From contig CANMCX010000001.1 of assembly GCA_947496465.1 (NCBI GenBank), positions 434,001 through 498,000 on the forward strand: a stretch of DNA of 64,000 nt, given 5' to 3'. Position 1 is the stretch's first letter, and every line of letters begins with the position of its first letter. This DNA is from Marinifilum_A sediminis. Its GTDB lineage: Bacteria; Bacteroidota; Bacteroidia; Bacteroidales; Marinifilaceae. Positions 44,944 through 53,332 of the stretch are shown one piece after another. The notes beneath the pieces were generated by a model. It was given only the letters and a program-made list of their open reading frames with translations. It searched no databases and was not told the origin of the DNA. Made by a program: the position numbers and the translations under genes.

Positions 44944-45888
44944 ATGGAGAATTCCAAAAGCAAGAGAATAGGAGTAGCAGGAACACTTTTTTTCCATATT
45001 GGATTAATAGTGTTATTGTACATTCTAGGATTTCACACTCCTCTTCCATTACCCGAAGAGGAAGGAATTCTTGTCAACTTTGGAAATACCAATCAAGGTG
45101 CTGGAAGAAGAGATCCTGCACCTGCAAAGACTCAGAAAAAAATAGCTTCTACTCTACCGGCTTCACTTCCTGAACCTACTCCTGCCAAATCGAAACCTGC
45201 TGCCAGTGATGTGCAAGAGAAAGTGTTAACTCAGGATACCGAAGATGCACCTGAACTTCCTTCTGCTGAAGAAATAGCCAAAAAGAAAGCTGCAGAAGAA
45301 AAAGCAAGAAAAGACAAAGCTGAAAAAGATCGATTGGCAAAAATTGAGCGTGAGAATCAACGCCAGGCTGAATTGAAAAAACAAAGAGAAGCCGAAGCCG
45401 AAAGACAAAGATTGGCTGAGATCGAACGCAAAAGAAAGGAAGAAGCCGAACGTCAGGCAAAAATCGATGCCATAAACAACAAGGCAAAAAATGTTTTCGG
45501 ACAAGGAACTTCTTCCAATAGTTCACAGGGAAAAACATTTCCATCAGGCAATCAGGGACAGCCTACAGAATCAACTAACTCTGATAACTATAGTGGAACA
45601 GGATTAGGCAACAAAGGTGTCTCATACGACTTACAGGGACGAAATTCATTATCAATACCAAAACCACAATACAACTTACAAGAAGGTGGAAAAGTAGTAG
45701 TTGAAATTACAGTAGATAAAAATGGTAAAGTTGTGAGCGCTCGACCAGGAATGCCAGGTTCTACAACAAGTAATGCTACCCTTTTCGAAGCTGCAAGAAA
45801 AGCTGCTTTAAAAGCTAAATTCAATTCGGATAGTGGAGCTCCTGCATACCAAAAAGGTACAATTACATATCACTTTCAATTGAATTAA
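44944..45888 (+). CDS. TonB-family energy-transducing protein
   Basis: The 314-residue protein has an N-terminal membrane anchor (about 11-30) and a proline/lysine-rich segment. A highly charged helical stretch of lysine, glutamate, arginine and alanine follows (about 100-178, resembling TolA), then a Ser/Gly/Asn-rich linker and a C-terminal TonB-like domain with VVVEITVDKNGKVV. It transmits energy from ExbB/ExbD to outer-membrane receptors. The long charged helix makes it intermediate between TonB and TolA in appearance. It ends only four bases before the convergent TauE-type gene, with no terminator visible between them. Confidence 0.85.
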   Translation: MENSKSKRIGVAGTLFFHIGLIVLLYILGFHTPLPLPEEEGILVNFGNTNQGAGRRDPAPAKTQKKIASTLPASLPEPTPAKSKPAASDVQEKVLTQDTEDAPELPSAEEIAKKKAAEEKARKDKAEKDRLAKIERENQRQAELKKQREAEAERQRLAEIERKRKEEAERQAKIDAINNKAKNVFGQGTSSNSSQGKTFPSGNQGQPTESTNSDNYSGTGLGNKGVSYDLQGRNSLSIPKPQYNLQEGGKVVVEITVDKNGKVVSARPGMPGSTTSNATLFEAARKAALKAKFNSDSGAPAYQKGTITYHFQLN

Positions 45889-45892
45889 AGAT

Positions 45893-46663
45893 CTAAAGAA
45901 TACCTAACATTTCGTAAACTCCCATAAATTTAAGGGAAGCAAATACAATAACTCCCAATAAAATATAGCGAACAAATTTGGCACCCCAACTAACAGCGAA
46001 GTTGGCTGCAATATAGGCTCCAATCATATTACCAGCAGCCAAAATAAAGCCAATCTTGTAATCAATTTGATCATTCATGATAAAAACTCCAATGGCAAAA
46101 GGAGTATAGAGAAGTACAATGAAAACCTTAATCGCATTCGCTTTTACCAAATCAAAGCCCGCACCTAAAACCAATCCTGACAAAAGGAAAAAACCAACTC
46201 CGGCTTGTATAAACCCACCGTATAAACCAATAAAAAAGAAGATCACTATCTGCCAAAAGCTAGGCTTTGAACGAATCAATCCTGCCTGCCCTTTAACCCA
46301 TGCATCGGGCTTATAAAGAACAATAAAGAATAAAAATACCAAAAGTCCACCTATGGTTTTCTCCATAATATCTTCATTGATTTCAACGGCTAAACTTGCT
46401 CCAATTACAGAACCAACAATTGCTGGCAATGCCAACCATATCCCTTCTTTAAAGGTGAAAACCTTTTGCTTTTTAAAACTGGTAACTCCAACTATATTTT
46501 GCATGAGAATGGCTATACGGTTGGTTCCATTTGCTACATTAGCAGGCAAGCCCATAAACATTAACATTGCCAGACTAATAACCGAGCCACTTCCAGCCAA
46601 AGTGTTTAAAAACCCTGAAAAAACTCCAACCAAAACAATCAACACATAAAAATACCATTCCAT
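45893..46663 (-). CDS. TauE/SafE (TSUP)-family membrane transporter
   Basis: The 256-residue protein has about eight hydrophobic helices in two repeats, with the TSUP-family motifs near each repeat start: GVFSGFLNTLAGSGSVI in the first and FFIGLYGGFIQAGVGFFLL in the second. Family members export sulfite, sulfoacetate or related sulfur/organic anions, and some are involved in thiosulfate uptake. No sulfur-metabolism gene is adjacent, so the substrate is unknown. It is a single gene convergent with tonB. The start ATG at 46663 matches the family N terminus. Confidence 0.85.
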   Translation of the reverse strand: MEWYFYVLIVLVGVFSGFLNTLAGSGSVISLAMLMFMGLPANVANGTNRIAILMQNIVGVTSFKKQKVFTFKEGIWLALPAIVGSVIGASLAVEINEDIMEKTIGGLLVFLFFIVLYKPDAWVKGQAGLIRSKPSFWQIVIFFFIGLYGGFIQAGVGFFLLSGLVLGAGFDLVKANAIKVFIVLLYTPFAIGVFIMNDQIDYKIGFILAAGNMIGAYIAANFAVSWGAKFVRYILLGVIVFASLKFMGVYEMLGIL

Positions 46664-46712
46664 AACAAAAGATTTTATAGTCCGAAACTACAGATAAAAA
46701 TTGAATCTCAAC

Positions 46713-46753
46713 ATGTTAAAAAACAAAGAGGCTGTCAAACATGACAGCCTCTT
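46713..46753 (-). terminator. Terminator of glyA
   Basis: On the minus strand AAGAGGCTGTCA (46753-46742) and its complement (46737-46726) form a 12-base stem with a 4-base loop, followed by TTTGTTTTTT. It lies 25 bases past the glyA stop. Confidence 0.9.
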
Positions 46754-46777
46754 GAAATTATATGTTGTTTATTTGAT

Positions 46778-48058
46778 TTACCAAGCAAACATTGGACGCT
46801 CACACATCATCTCATTTACGCGAGTACGAACCGAAGCAATTACCTCTTCGTTTTCGATATTTGAGATCACCTCATCAATCATTTGAACGATAACTGGCAT
46901 GTGCTCCTCTTTTAAACCACGAGTAGTGATTGCTGGAGTACCAACACGTAAACCTGAAGTTGAGAATGGAGAACGAGTATCGAAAGGAACCATGTTCTTA
47001 TTGATAGTGATATCTGCTTCAACTAGGATATTTTCAACTTTCTTACCTGTAATCTCAGGGAACTTAGAACGTAAGTCGATCAGCATTGAATGGTTATCAG
47101 TACCACCTGATACTACTTTATATCCTAATTTGATGAATTCCTCAGCCATTACATTTGCATTCTTCTGCATCTGAATAGCATACTCTTTATAAGAATCAGT
47201 TAATGCTTCACCAAAAGCAACTGCCTTAGCAGCAATTACATGCTCTAATGGTCCACCCTGCTGTCCTGGGAATACGGCGAAATCCAAAACTGCAGACATC
47301 ATTTTAGTAACACCTTTAGGAGTTTTTGCTCCGAATGGGTTTTCGAAATCTTTTCCTACAATGATCAAACCACCACGAGGTCCACGAAGAGTTTTGTGAG
47401 TAGTTGTAGTACAAACATGACAGTGAGGAACTGGGTTACTCAACAATCCTTTTGCAATTAAACCTGCAGGGTGAGCGATATCAGCCATTAAAATAGCACC
47501 TACTTTATCAGCAATTTCACGTAAACGTGGGAAATCCCAATCACGAGAATATGCCGAAGCACCAGCAACAATCATTTTTGGATTGTGCTCTAAAGCCAAT
47601 TTTTCTACCTCATCGTAATCAACTAAACCAGTCTCTTCATTTACATGATAAGCAACCGGATTGTAAAGGTTACCTGAAAGGTTTACAGGAGAACCGTGAG
47701 ATAGGTGACCACCATGAGCCAAATCTAATCCCAAGAAAGTATCACCTGGTTTCATACAAGCATAAAATACTGCAGCATTTGCCTGTGCACCAGAGTGAGG
47801 CTGTACGTTTGCATACTCTGCACCGAAAAGCTCACATGCTCTGTCAATTGCCAACTGCTCTGTCTGATCTACAATCTGACAACCACCATAGTAACGCTTT
47901 CCAGGATATCCTTCAGCATACTTGTTAGTTAGACAAGATCCCATCGCATCCATTACTTGCTGACTTACGAAGTTCTCAGAAGCAATCAATTCAATACCAT
48001 TTTTCTGACGAAGGTATTCCTGATCAATTAGGTCGAAAATTTGTATATCTCTTTCCAT
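46778..48058 (-). CDS. glyA: Serine hydroxymethyltransferase
   Basis: GlyA interconverts serine and glycine with tetrahydrofolate and is the main source of one-carbon units. The protein has the fold-type I PLP enzyme motifs: IASENFVS near the N terminus, YAEGYPGKRYYGGC, QPHSGAQAN, and the PLP-lysine K222 in TTTTHKTLRGPRGG. With the start at MERDIQIFDLI the length is 426 residues, normal for the family. An in-frame ATG 27 bases upstream (48085) would add nine residues not conserved in the family. A long leader containing inverted repeats precedes it. Confidence 0.96.
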   Translation of the reverse strand: MERDIQIFDLIDQEYLRQKNGIELIASENFVSQQVMDAMGSCLTNKYAEGYPGKRYYGGCQIVDQTEQLAIDRACELFGAEYANVQPHSGAQANAAVFYACMKPGDTFLGLDLAHGGHLSHGSPVNLSGNLYNPVAYHVNEETGLVDYDEVEKLALEHNPKMIVAGASAYSRDWDFPRLREIADKVGAILMADIAHPAGLIAKGLLSNPVPHCHVCTTTTHKTLRGPRGGLIIVGKDFENPFGAKTPKGVTKMMSAVLDFAVFPGQQGGPLEHVIAAKAVAFGEALTDSYKEYAIQMQKNANVMAEEFIKLGYKVVSGGTDNHSMLIDLRSKFPEITGKKVENILVEADITINKNMVPFDTRSPFSTSGLRVGTPAITTRGLKEEHMPVIVQMIDEVISNIENEEVIASVRTRVNEMMCERPMFAW

Positions 48059-48498
48059 TGTTGTTTGTCTTTTTCCCGATTTCACTCGGAATGATTTAAT
48101 GTTTTGTTAGTGTTTTAAAGGGTTAAAGCCCCATGTTTACTGAAATTTAATCCCCCTTGAAAAGATAATGCACCACAAAATTTAATCAATAATTCTATTT
48201 CTAAAGTGCAGGTTCAAAATTAGACAAATCGGGATATTAAAAAAATTATTCTTTGCTTAATTCATACCTAAACAAACATTTATAAAGCATATAATAAAAA
48301 GCATTGCTTAAATGCGATTATTATCATGTTTCTAAATCACTCTCAAGTATTTTAAGTTATGATTATCGTGTAAAAATCTGAACTTATCCTGATTTTCCAT
48401 TATAAAATCTAATTAAGAGAACATCTTTTTCATACTTAACTTGTTTATTGTAAATTTATAAATGCAAAATCAAACTTGAATTCAATAAATTAGAACCT
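48059..48498. other. Divergent intergenic region between glyA and a membrane protein
   Basis: No gene is seen. On the minus strand a perfect -7 box (TAATTTTG, 48222-48215) lies about 155 bases upstream of glyA. The leader between them contains complementary segments (48120-48127 GGGTTAAA and 48146-48154 TTTAATCCC, one bulge). On the plus strand TTGTAAATTTAT at 48448-48459 resembles a sequence upstream of the gene at 49663. Confidence 0.45.
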
Positions 48499-48981
48499 AT
48501 GGAAATTGTTGAAACTACCCCAAAACAAAGACCCGGACTATTAACAGCATTGTGCATTCTTACCTTTATTGGCAGTGGACTGGGATTAGTAAATAAACTA
48601 ATTGCAATGATCATCTCGCCTTTCATGCAGATGTTCGATATGACTGACTACACTTATGCATTAGACGAAATTGATGAACCTTTTGCCAGAAAAATTGTTG
48701 AAATGGCATTTGGTATGGCTGAAAAAGCTATCGATCACATGTATGCTATCTCCTTAACTGAATTTCTTTTGTATGCTGCAAGTTTAACCGGAGCCATCCT
48801 CATGTTTCGCATGAAAAAAATGGGATTCTATATTTATGCTACGGCTCAGGTATTAATGCTTTTTGCAGCTCCTATATTCATTGGATTCAACCCACTTATT
48901 AATATTGGAATTCTATTTTCTAGCGTATTTACAATTCTATTTATTGCCCTTTACGCTATCAACCTTAAAAAAATGAATTAA
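48499..48981 (+). CDS. Four-helix membrane protein of unknown function, copy 1
   Basis: I do not recognise a named family. The 160-residue protein begins with a short charged segment (KQRPG) followed by four hydrophobic helices (about 15-38, 78-98, 107-127, 130-152). A polar region between helices one and two carries many acidic residues. The KxRPxxLTxxCILxFIGSGxGL signature at its start is shared with the next gene, 39 bases downstream, so the two are sister genes. They are probably cotranscribed, and a terminator follows the second. Confidence 0.65.
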   Translation: MEIVETTPKQRPGLLTALCILTFIGSGLGLVNKLIAMIISPFMQMFDMTDYTYALDEIDEPFARKIVEMAFGMAEKAIDHMYAISLTEFLLYAASLTGAILMFRMKKMGFYIYATAQVLMLFAAPIFIGFNPLINIGILFSSVFTILFIALYAINLKKMN

Positions 48982-49020
48982 TATATTTTATTACTTATCC
49001 CCAAAAAAAACTATTTAATT

Positions 49021-49524
49021 ATGGAAGAAAATGTAACTACTATTGAACTACCTAAAAAAAGACCAACTTTCTTGACTGTTATCTGCATACTATCATTTAT
49101 TGGTAGTGGTGCTGGATTAATTTTCTGGGCGTATACTTTTTTTACATTTGAGAATGCTTATCCTAAACAAGTAGAACAATTAACTGAAGCTGTAGAAATG
49201 ATGGAAGATTCTGGGAGTGATTCTGGATATCTTTACAATAGCGCAGTAAATAAACTTGTAGAATTAGAGGCTATGTCTAACAATTTAGGTATGATTACAG
49301 GTGCCTATGGTTTATTCGCACTTTTAAGCCTTATTGGTGTTTTTATGATGTTTAAATTAATGAAGAATGGTTTTTACTTGTATACTTTTGCGAACTTATT
49401 CGGTCTATTAATCCCTCTTGCCTTAATTGATTTTAATGCAATGCTGACAAATACAATGATTGGTGGTGGGTTTTCAATATTATTTATCATCATGTATGCA
49501 GTGAATTTAAAACACATGAAATAG
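49021..49524 (+). CDS. Four-helix membrane protein of unknown function, copy 2
   Basis: This 167-residue protein has the same design as the preceding one: a KKRPTFLTVICILSFIGSG start, a first helix (about 15-38), an acidic soluble loop (about 45-85), and three further helices ending with an IMYAVNLKHMK tail that parallels IALYAINLKKMN in the sister. The matching ends and dissimilar middle loops suggest an old duplication with divergence of the exposed part. Function is unknown. A terminator lies 29 bases after the stop codon. Confidence 0.65.
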   Translation: MEENVTTIELPKKRPTFLTVICILSFIGSGAGLIFWAYTFFTFENAYPKQVEQLTEAVEMMEDSGSDSGYLYNSAVNKLVELEAMSNNLGMITGAYGLFALLSLIGVFMMFKLMKNGFYLYTFANLFGLLIPLALIDFNAMLTNTMIGGGFSILFIIMYAVNLKHMK

Positions 49525-49552
49525 TTTTAATTCAATATATAGTTTCGGAATC

Positions 49553-49582
49553 AGCTGCTCTTATACAAGGGCAGCTTTTTTA
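49553..49582 (+). terminator. Terminator after the twin membrane protein genes
   Basis: AGCTGCTCTT (49553-49562) and AAGGGCAGCT (49567-49576) pair with one G-T wobble around a 4-base loop and lead into six T bases. Confidence 0.85.
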
Positions 49583-49620
49583 ATACTTTTTAAAATAATT
49601 TAACGCTGATAAAAGCCATA

Positions 49621-49647
49621 GGTTTTGTAAATTTATTTTGCAAAACC
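49621..49647. promoter_or_regulatory. Inverted repeat upstream of the secreted protein gene
   Basis: GGTTTTG (49621-49627) and CAAAACC (49641-49647) are complementary, and TTTTGCAAAA (49636-49645) is itself a perfect palindrome. The element ends 15 bases before the ATG at 49663. Confidence 0.35.
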
Positions 49648-49662
49648 ATAAACTTATTTATT

Positions 49663-50259
49663 ATGAAACATGTAAGTAAAATATTACTCTCATTATGTGT
49701 TTTACTAATATCTACTTCAGTATTTAGCCAAGACACGATTCAAAAAAATCTACCGAAGAAAAACATCGATGTGAATCGAGAATACGATAAAGATGGCAAT
49801 CTTATTCGTTACGACTCTACCTATGTTTATTCTTGGTCATCAGACAGCACGTATCATTTTATGCCCGATTCAGTATTTTTAAAATTCTCGGATATTCATG
49901 AAATGAGAAAAGAAATGCAGGAAAGAATGCAACATTTTTTCAAGAGAGATACTTCGGTGAACAAATCCTTTCACCACCCATTCTTCTCTGATGATTTTTT
50001 CGATAAAGATTTTTTCGATCCTCAGTTTAATCGTAAGAATTTCTTCTTTAGAGATTCAAGCCACAGAGAATTTTTTAAAGAATTGGAAGAAATGATGGAG
50101 AATCATCAGTTTTTCAGACAAGAACGAAATAAAGAAATGCACAAAGATTTGGATTCACTCCACAACGAATTTATGAAAGAAAGACAAGAATATTTCCGAA
50201 AAAGAGATTCAATATATCACAAGCACAACAAGTCAACAAACAATGAAATAGACATTTAA
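49663..50259 (+). CDS. Secreted low-complexity protein rich in Phe, Asp, His and Arg
   Basis: No family is recognised. The 198-residue protein has a clear signal peptide (about 1-22, ending VFSQ) and a short ordered-looking start (NREYDKDGNLIRYDSTYVYSW). A strongly biased region follows in which phenylalanine pairs alternate with aspartate, arginine, histidine and lysine (for example FFSDDFFDKDFFD at about 108-120), and the C terminus is a charged helical stretch. There is no lipobox or membrane helix, so it is likely periplasmic. The repeated FFxxDFF pattern could be a self-association or binding motif, but that is speculation. Confidence 0.65.
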   Translation: MKHVSKILLSLCVLLISTSVFSQDTIQKNLPKKNIDVNREYDKDGNLIRYDSTYVYSWSSDSTYHFMPDSVFLKFSDIHEMRKEMQERMQHFFKRDTSVNKSFHHPFFSDDFFDKDFFDPQFNRKNFFFRDSSHREFFKELEEMMENHQFFRQERNKEMHKDLDSLHNEFMKERQEYFRKRDSIYHKHNKSTNNEIDI

Positions 50260-50295
50260 AACTTTAGAGACATTGCATGCAACATCCCTACAAAA

Positions 50296-52071
50296 TTAAT
50301 CCGCAGTAATTTTCACCAAGTGCTGACGATAGGCAGAAAACAATTTCGATTTCGACACAAAACCAATGTATTTTCCATCATCAATCACAGGCAAATTCCA
50401 TGCTCCTGTTTCTGTAAATTTCTTTAATACCACCTCCATAGAATCTTTATAGGATATAGAAGCAGGTGGCATGATCATTAAATTGCTAATAGGTGTAGCA
50501 TACATTTCGTTGTTGAACATGATTTCGCGCACATCATCCAGTAAAATCACGCCTATTAAATACCTTTCCTCGGTTAAAACAGGATAAATATTACGCTTCG
50601 ATTTAGAGATCACTTTAACCAAATCTTCTAAGGTGGCATTTTCGTTAATGCTGATCAAGTCTCTTTCAATCACTCTTGACAACTGCATAAAAGTTAACAC
50701 TGCCCTATCTTTATTGTGGGTTATCAATTCCCCTTTATTAGCCAACTGAGTGGTTACAATCGATTCTTTCTGTAAACTCTTTACAGTAATGAAAGATATA
50801 GTAGTTGATAACATCAGCGGAACAATCAGCTCGTAGCCACTGGTAATTTCGGCAATTAGAAATATCCCTGTTAAAGGTGCCTGTAATACGCCTCCCAGTA
50901 CACTTGCCATTCCAACCAATGTAAAGTTATTGGCATCCAAAGGTTCACCCAGCTGAAAATGATTGAAAATATATACGAAAAGGAAGCCCAGCATAGCTCC
51001 GGTGAATACCGATGGTGCAAAAATCCCGCCTATTCCACCAGCTCCCAAGGTAATAGATGTTGCAATCACCTTGAGTAAAACCATGGCACCAATAAATATA
51101 ATGACCATATACCATACTTCAGTATAATTCTCGAACAAGCTCGATTGAAACACCTCATCCAATCGTCCACCAATTAAGGCTTTTACCATATTGTATCCCT
51201 CACCATAAAGAGCTGGAAAATAGAAAATCATTACTCCCAACGCCAAACCTCCTATCAACATTCGGTTTCCTCGTAACTTTATGCTTTCAAATTTATTCTC
51301 AATCCATAAAAACATACGGGTAAAGTAAACCGAAGTAAAACCCGATAAAATCCCAAGTAAAATAAAAAATGGAATATCTCTTACCATAAATGGTGAGGTA
51401 ATAGCAAATTCAATTAAGATATCCTCATCAAGAAATAACTTTGTGGTAATTGCTCCACTTACCGATGCTGTTAGAAGTGGTATCAGCGAAAAGCGAGACA
51501 AGTCAATGAGTAAAACTTCCAAAGCAAAAACAATGGCTGCAATTGGGGTATTAAAAATAGCAGCAATGGCGCCCGATGCTCCACAAGCCATCAATACAGT
51601 AATCTCCTTATAATTAAGATGAAAATTACGAGCCATATTCGAGCCTATGGCAGCTCCCGATGATATAATAGGTGACTCCAAACCAATACTTCCCCCAAAA
51701 CCTGCCGTAATAATTGAACCTATCACCGAAGAATAAGCCTTGTGAAACTTCACAATACTGTTTCGCTTCGATATGGCTTGCAGTAGTGCCGTAATGTTGT
51801 GCTTAATAAAATCACGAATAATGTATTTCTTAAAGAGGAGTGTAAGTCCCACTCCTATCATTGGATAAAGAAAAAACAGATAGTTTTGATATGTCCAATC
51901 GATTCCCTCCAATAAAAACTCTCGTCCACGATAAACTGCCGTTTTTAGAATTAATGCAGTCATTCCGGAAGTAATTCCAACAAACACACTTAAAATAAGC
52001 ATGAAGTTTTGATTGGTGATATGGCGCAATCTCCAAATCAGAAATCTGCGCCAACGAGTGGTTTGTGCCAT
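50296..52071 (-). CDS. CLC-type anion channel/transporter with CBS pair, copy 1
   Basis: The 591-residue protein has the CLC fold (about 18 helices, residues 20-440) followed by two CBS domains (about 455-585). The gating glutamate is present as E132 in GLESP (130-134), and the later GGIFAPSVF motif is intact. The first anion-coordinating motif, GSGIP in well-studied CLCs, reads KHNIT (90-94), the most divergent of the three copies here. It is therefore likely to conduct anions, but selectivity cannot be predicted. The CBS pair may sense nucleotides. A hairpin covers the bases just upstream of the start codon. Confidence 0.88.
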   Translation of the reverse strand: MAQTTRWRRFLIWRLRHITNQNFMLILSVFVGITSGMTALILKTAVYRGREFLLEGIDWTYQNYLFFLYPMIGVGLTLLFKKYIIRDFIKHNITALLQAISKRNSIVKFHKAYSSVIGSIITAGFGGSIGLESPIISSGAAIGSNMARNFHLNYKEITVLMACGASGAIAAIFNTPIAAIVFALEVLLIDLSRFSLIPLLTASVSGAITTKLFLDEDILIEFAITSPFMVRDIPFFILLGILSGFTSVYFTRMFLWIENKFESIKLRGNRMLIGGLALGVMIFYFPALYGEGYNMVKALIGGRLDEVFQSSLFENYTEVWYMVIIFIGAMVLLKVIATSITLGAGGIGGIFAPSVFTGAMLGFLFVYIFNHFQLGEPLDANNFTLVGMASVLGGVLQAPLTGIFLIAEITSGYELIVPLMLSTTISFITVKSLQKESIVTTQLANKGELITHNKDRAVLTFMQLSRVIERDLISINENATLEDLVKVISKSKRNIYPVLTEERYLIGVILLDDVREIMFNNEMYATPISNLMIMPPASISYKDSMEVVLKKFTETGAWNLPVIDDGKYIGFVSKSKLFSAYRQHLVKITAD

Positions 52072-52073
52072 AG

Positions 52074-52093
52074 AGCTATCTTGGGTGATAGCT
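52074..52093 (-). promoter_or_regulatory. Hairpin directly before the CLC copy 1 start codon
   Basis: On the minus strand AGCTATC (52093-52087), a 6-base loop and GATAGCT (52080-52074) form a perfect stem ending two bases before the ATG. It would occlude the ribosome landing site unless opened. Confidence 0.5.
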
Positions 52094-52189
52094 TCTAATT
52101 TAACAAATTGAGAGGGAATGAAAAAACAAATAGGAGCATCTTTTTATAGTGATTGAATTTTCTCATAAAAGAATTACCTTATAATTCAA

Positions 52190-53197
52190 CTAACAACTAC
52201 AATCCTCTCCATTCCCAAATTCAATTACCGAATTGATAACTGCAAAAATAATAATTGCTGCCAGTTTGGAAGTTCTATTGTCTTCATCGAAACGAGGTGA
52301 TACCTCAGCAATATCAAAGCTGATTACTTTTCCTGATTGAATGACTGTTTTGATCAGTTTCAAGATTATTTCGGGATGTAAACCAAATGGTTGAGGCGCA
52401 CTAACTCCTGGAGCATAAGCCGATGAAATTACATCGGAACAAAGTGTCATGTATATCTTTTTCTGCTTTTTGGTAAAGCGAATTATATCCTGCCCTACTG
52501 CAAACATAGTATCGTTAGAAATGTCACGAGCCATCAGGTACTTTACATTTAAATCGTCCGCTTTTTTGAACAAGCCTACGGTATTTCCATATTGCTGAAT
52601 TCCGGCTACCATGTAGCGAAAATCTTTGCTCTGTTTCTGGCAACGATCTGCAATTTGAGCAAACATGGTTCCCGAACTTGCCCCATTTTTATATGGTCGC
52701 ATGTCAAAATGAGCATCTAAATTAAAGATTCCCAATTCCTGATTCTCCTGTTTTAAGAATCGTTCTATTCCTAAATAATGTCCGTAAGCTATTTCGTGTC
52801 CGCCACCTAAAATAATAGGGAAAAGATCTAACTGTAACATTCGACAAACAGTAGTAGCCAAAGCCTCTTGCACATCTTCAAGCTCTCCAACTTCACTTAC
52901 AATATCTCCACAATCGTAAATTTGAGTCGACTGTGGAAAAGTACATGGTAAATTAGCCATCTCCTTACGGATACTATTAGGAGCTTTCGAGGTTCCTTTT
53001 CGTCCTAAATTTCGTTGAACACCTTTATCGCAGCAAAAGCCAAGTAAGCCAAATCCTTTTTCAGGCTTTATATTATTTCCTGTTATATCTAATGGTTGAA
53101 TGATTTGATGCCATCGAAAAGAGTCGTAATCCTCCTCATCATCAACTCTTCCTTGCCAAATATCAGAGTTTAGTGGTTGGTAATATTTGTTGTTCAT
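52190..53197 (-). CDS. Formimidoylglutamase/arginase-family hydrolase
   Basis: The 335-residue protein belongs to the ureohydrolase superfamily (arginase, agmatinase, HutG). The binuclear metal site is visible as H134 (GGGHE) and DAHFD (161-165), plus D255 in TLCSDV. The usual first aspartate of the last motif is replaced by C253. APGVSAPQPFGL follows as in the family. Formimidoylglutamase (histidine degradation) is the most likely assignment, but no other hut gene is nearby. I start at 53197 rather than the in-frame 53245, because a consensus promoter occupies 53218-53245 and the shorter form begins like the family. Confidence 0.78.
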   Translation of the reverse strand: MNNKYYQPLNSDIWQGRVDDEEDYDSFRWHQIIQPLDITGNNIKPEKGFGLLGFCCDKGVQRNLGRKGTSKAPNSIRKEMANLPCTFPQSTQIYDCGDIVSEVGELEDVQEALATTVCRMLQLDLFPIILGGGHEIAYGHYLGIERFLKQENQELGIFNLDAHFDMRPYKNGASSGTMFAQIADRCQKQSKDFRYMVAGIQQYGNTVGLFKKADDLNVKYLMARDISNDTMFAVGQDIIRFTKKQKKIYMTLCSDVISSAYAPGVSAPQPFGLHPEIILKLIKTVIQSGKVISFDIAEVSPRFDEDNRTSKLAAIIIFAVINSVIEFGNGEDCSC

Positions 53198-53217
53198 TGT
53201 TAATAGTTTTTGTGCCT

Positions 53218-53245
53218 CAAATATAAGTATTCTACTAAAGAGCAA
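53218..53245 (-). promoter_or_regulatory. Promoter of the formimidoylglutamase-like gene
   Basis: On the minus strand TTG (53245-53243), 17 bases and TATATTTG (53225-53218) match the Bacteroidota consensus with a slightly short spacer. It rules out a translation start at 53245. Confidence 0.65.
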
Positions 53246-53277
53246 TGCTTTTTAGTGTTATATCTTACACAATTAAA

Positions 53278-53303
53278 AAGCTTGCCCATAAATGAGCAAG
53301 CTT
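53278..53303 (-). terminator. Terminator after CLC copy 2
   Basis: On the minus strand AAGCTTGC (53303-53296) and GCAAGCTT (53285-53278) form an 8-base stem and run into TTTTAATT, 30 bases after the stop codon at 53333. Confidence 0.8.
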
Positions 53304-53332
53304 CTAACTAACCTATAACTAATCTAAAACTA

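Noticed and set aside
45176..45544. Minus-strand frames rich in Phe/Leu/Ser opposite tonB
   Set aside because: These are the complement of the Lys/Glu-rich helix of the TonB-like protein, which generates long spurious open frames.
47527..47928. 133-codon plus-strand frame opposite glyA
   Set aside because: GlyA motifs are intact on the other strand; this frame has no conserved pattern.
50272..50283. TTGCATGCAA palindrome between convergent genes as terminator
   Set aside because: It has no loop and no T-tract; it is too short to act as an intrinsic terminator.
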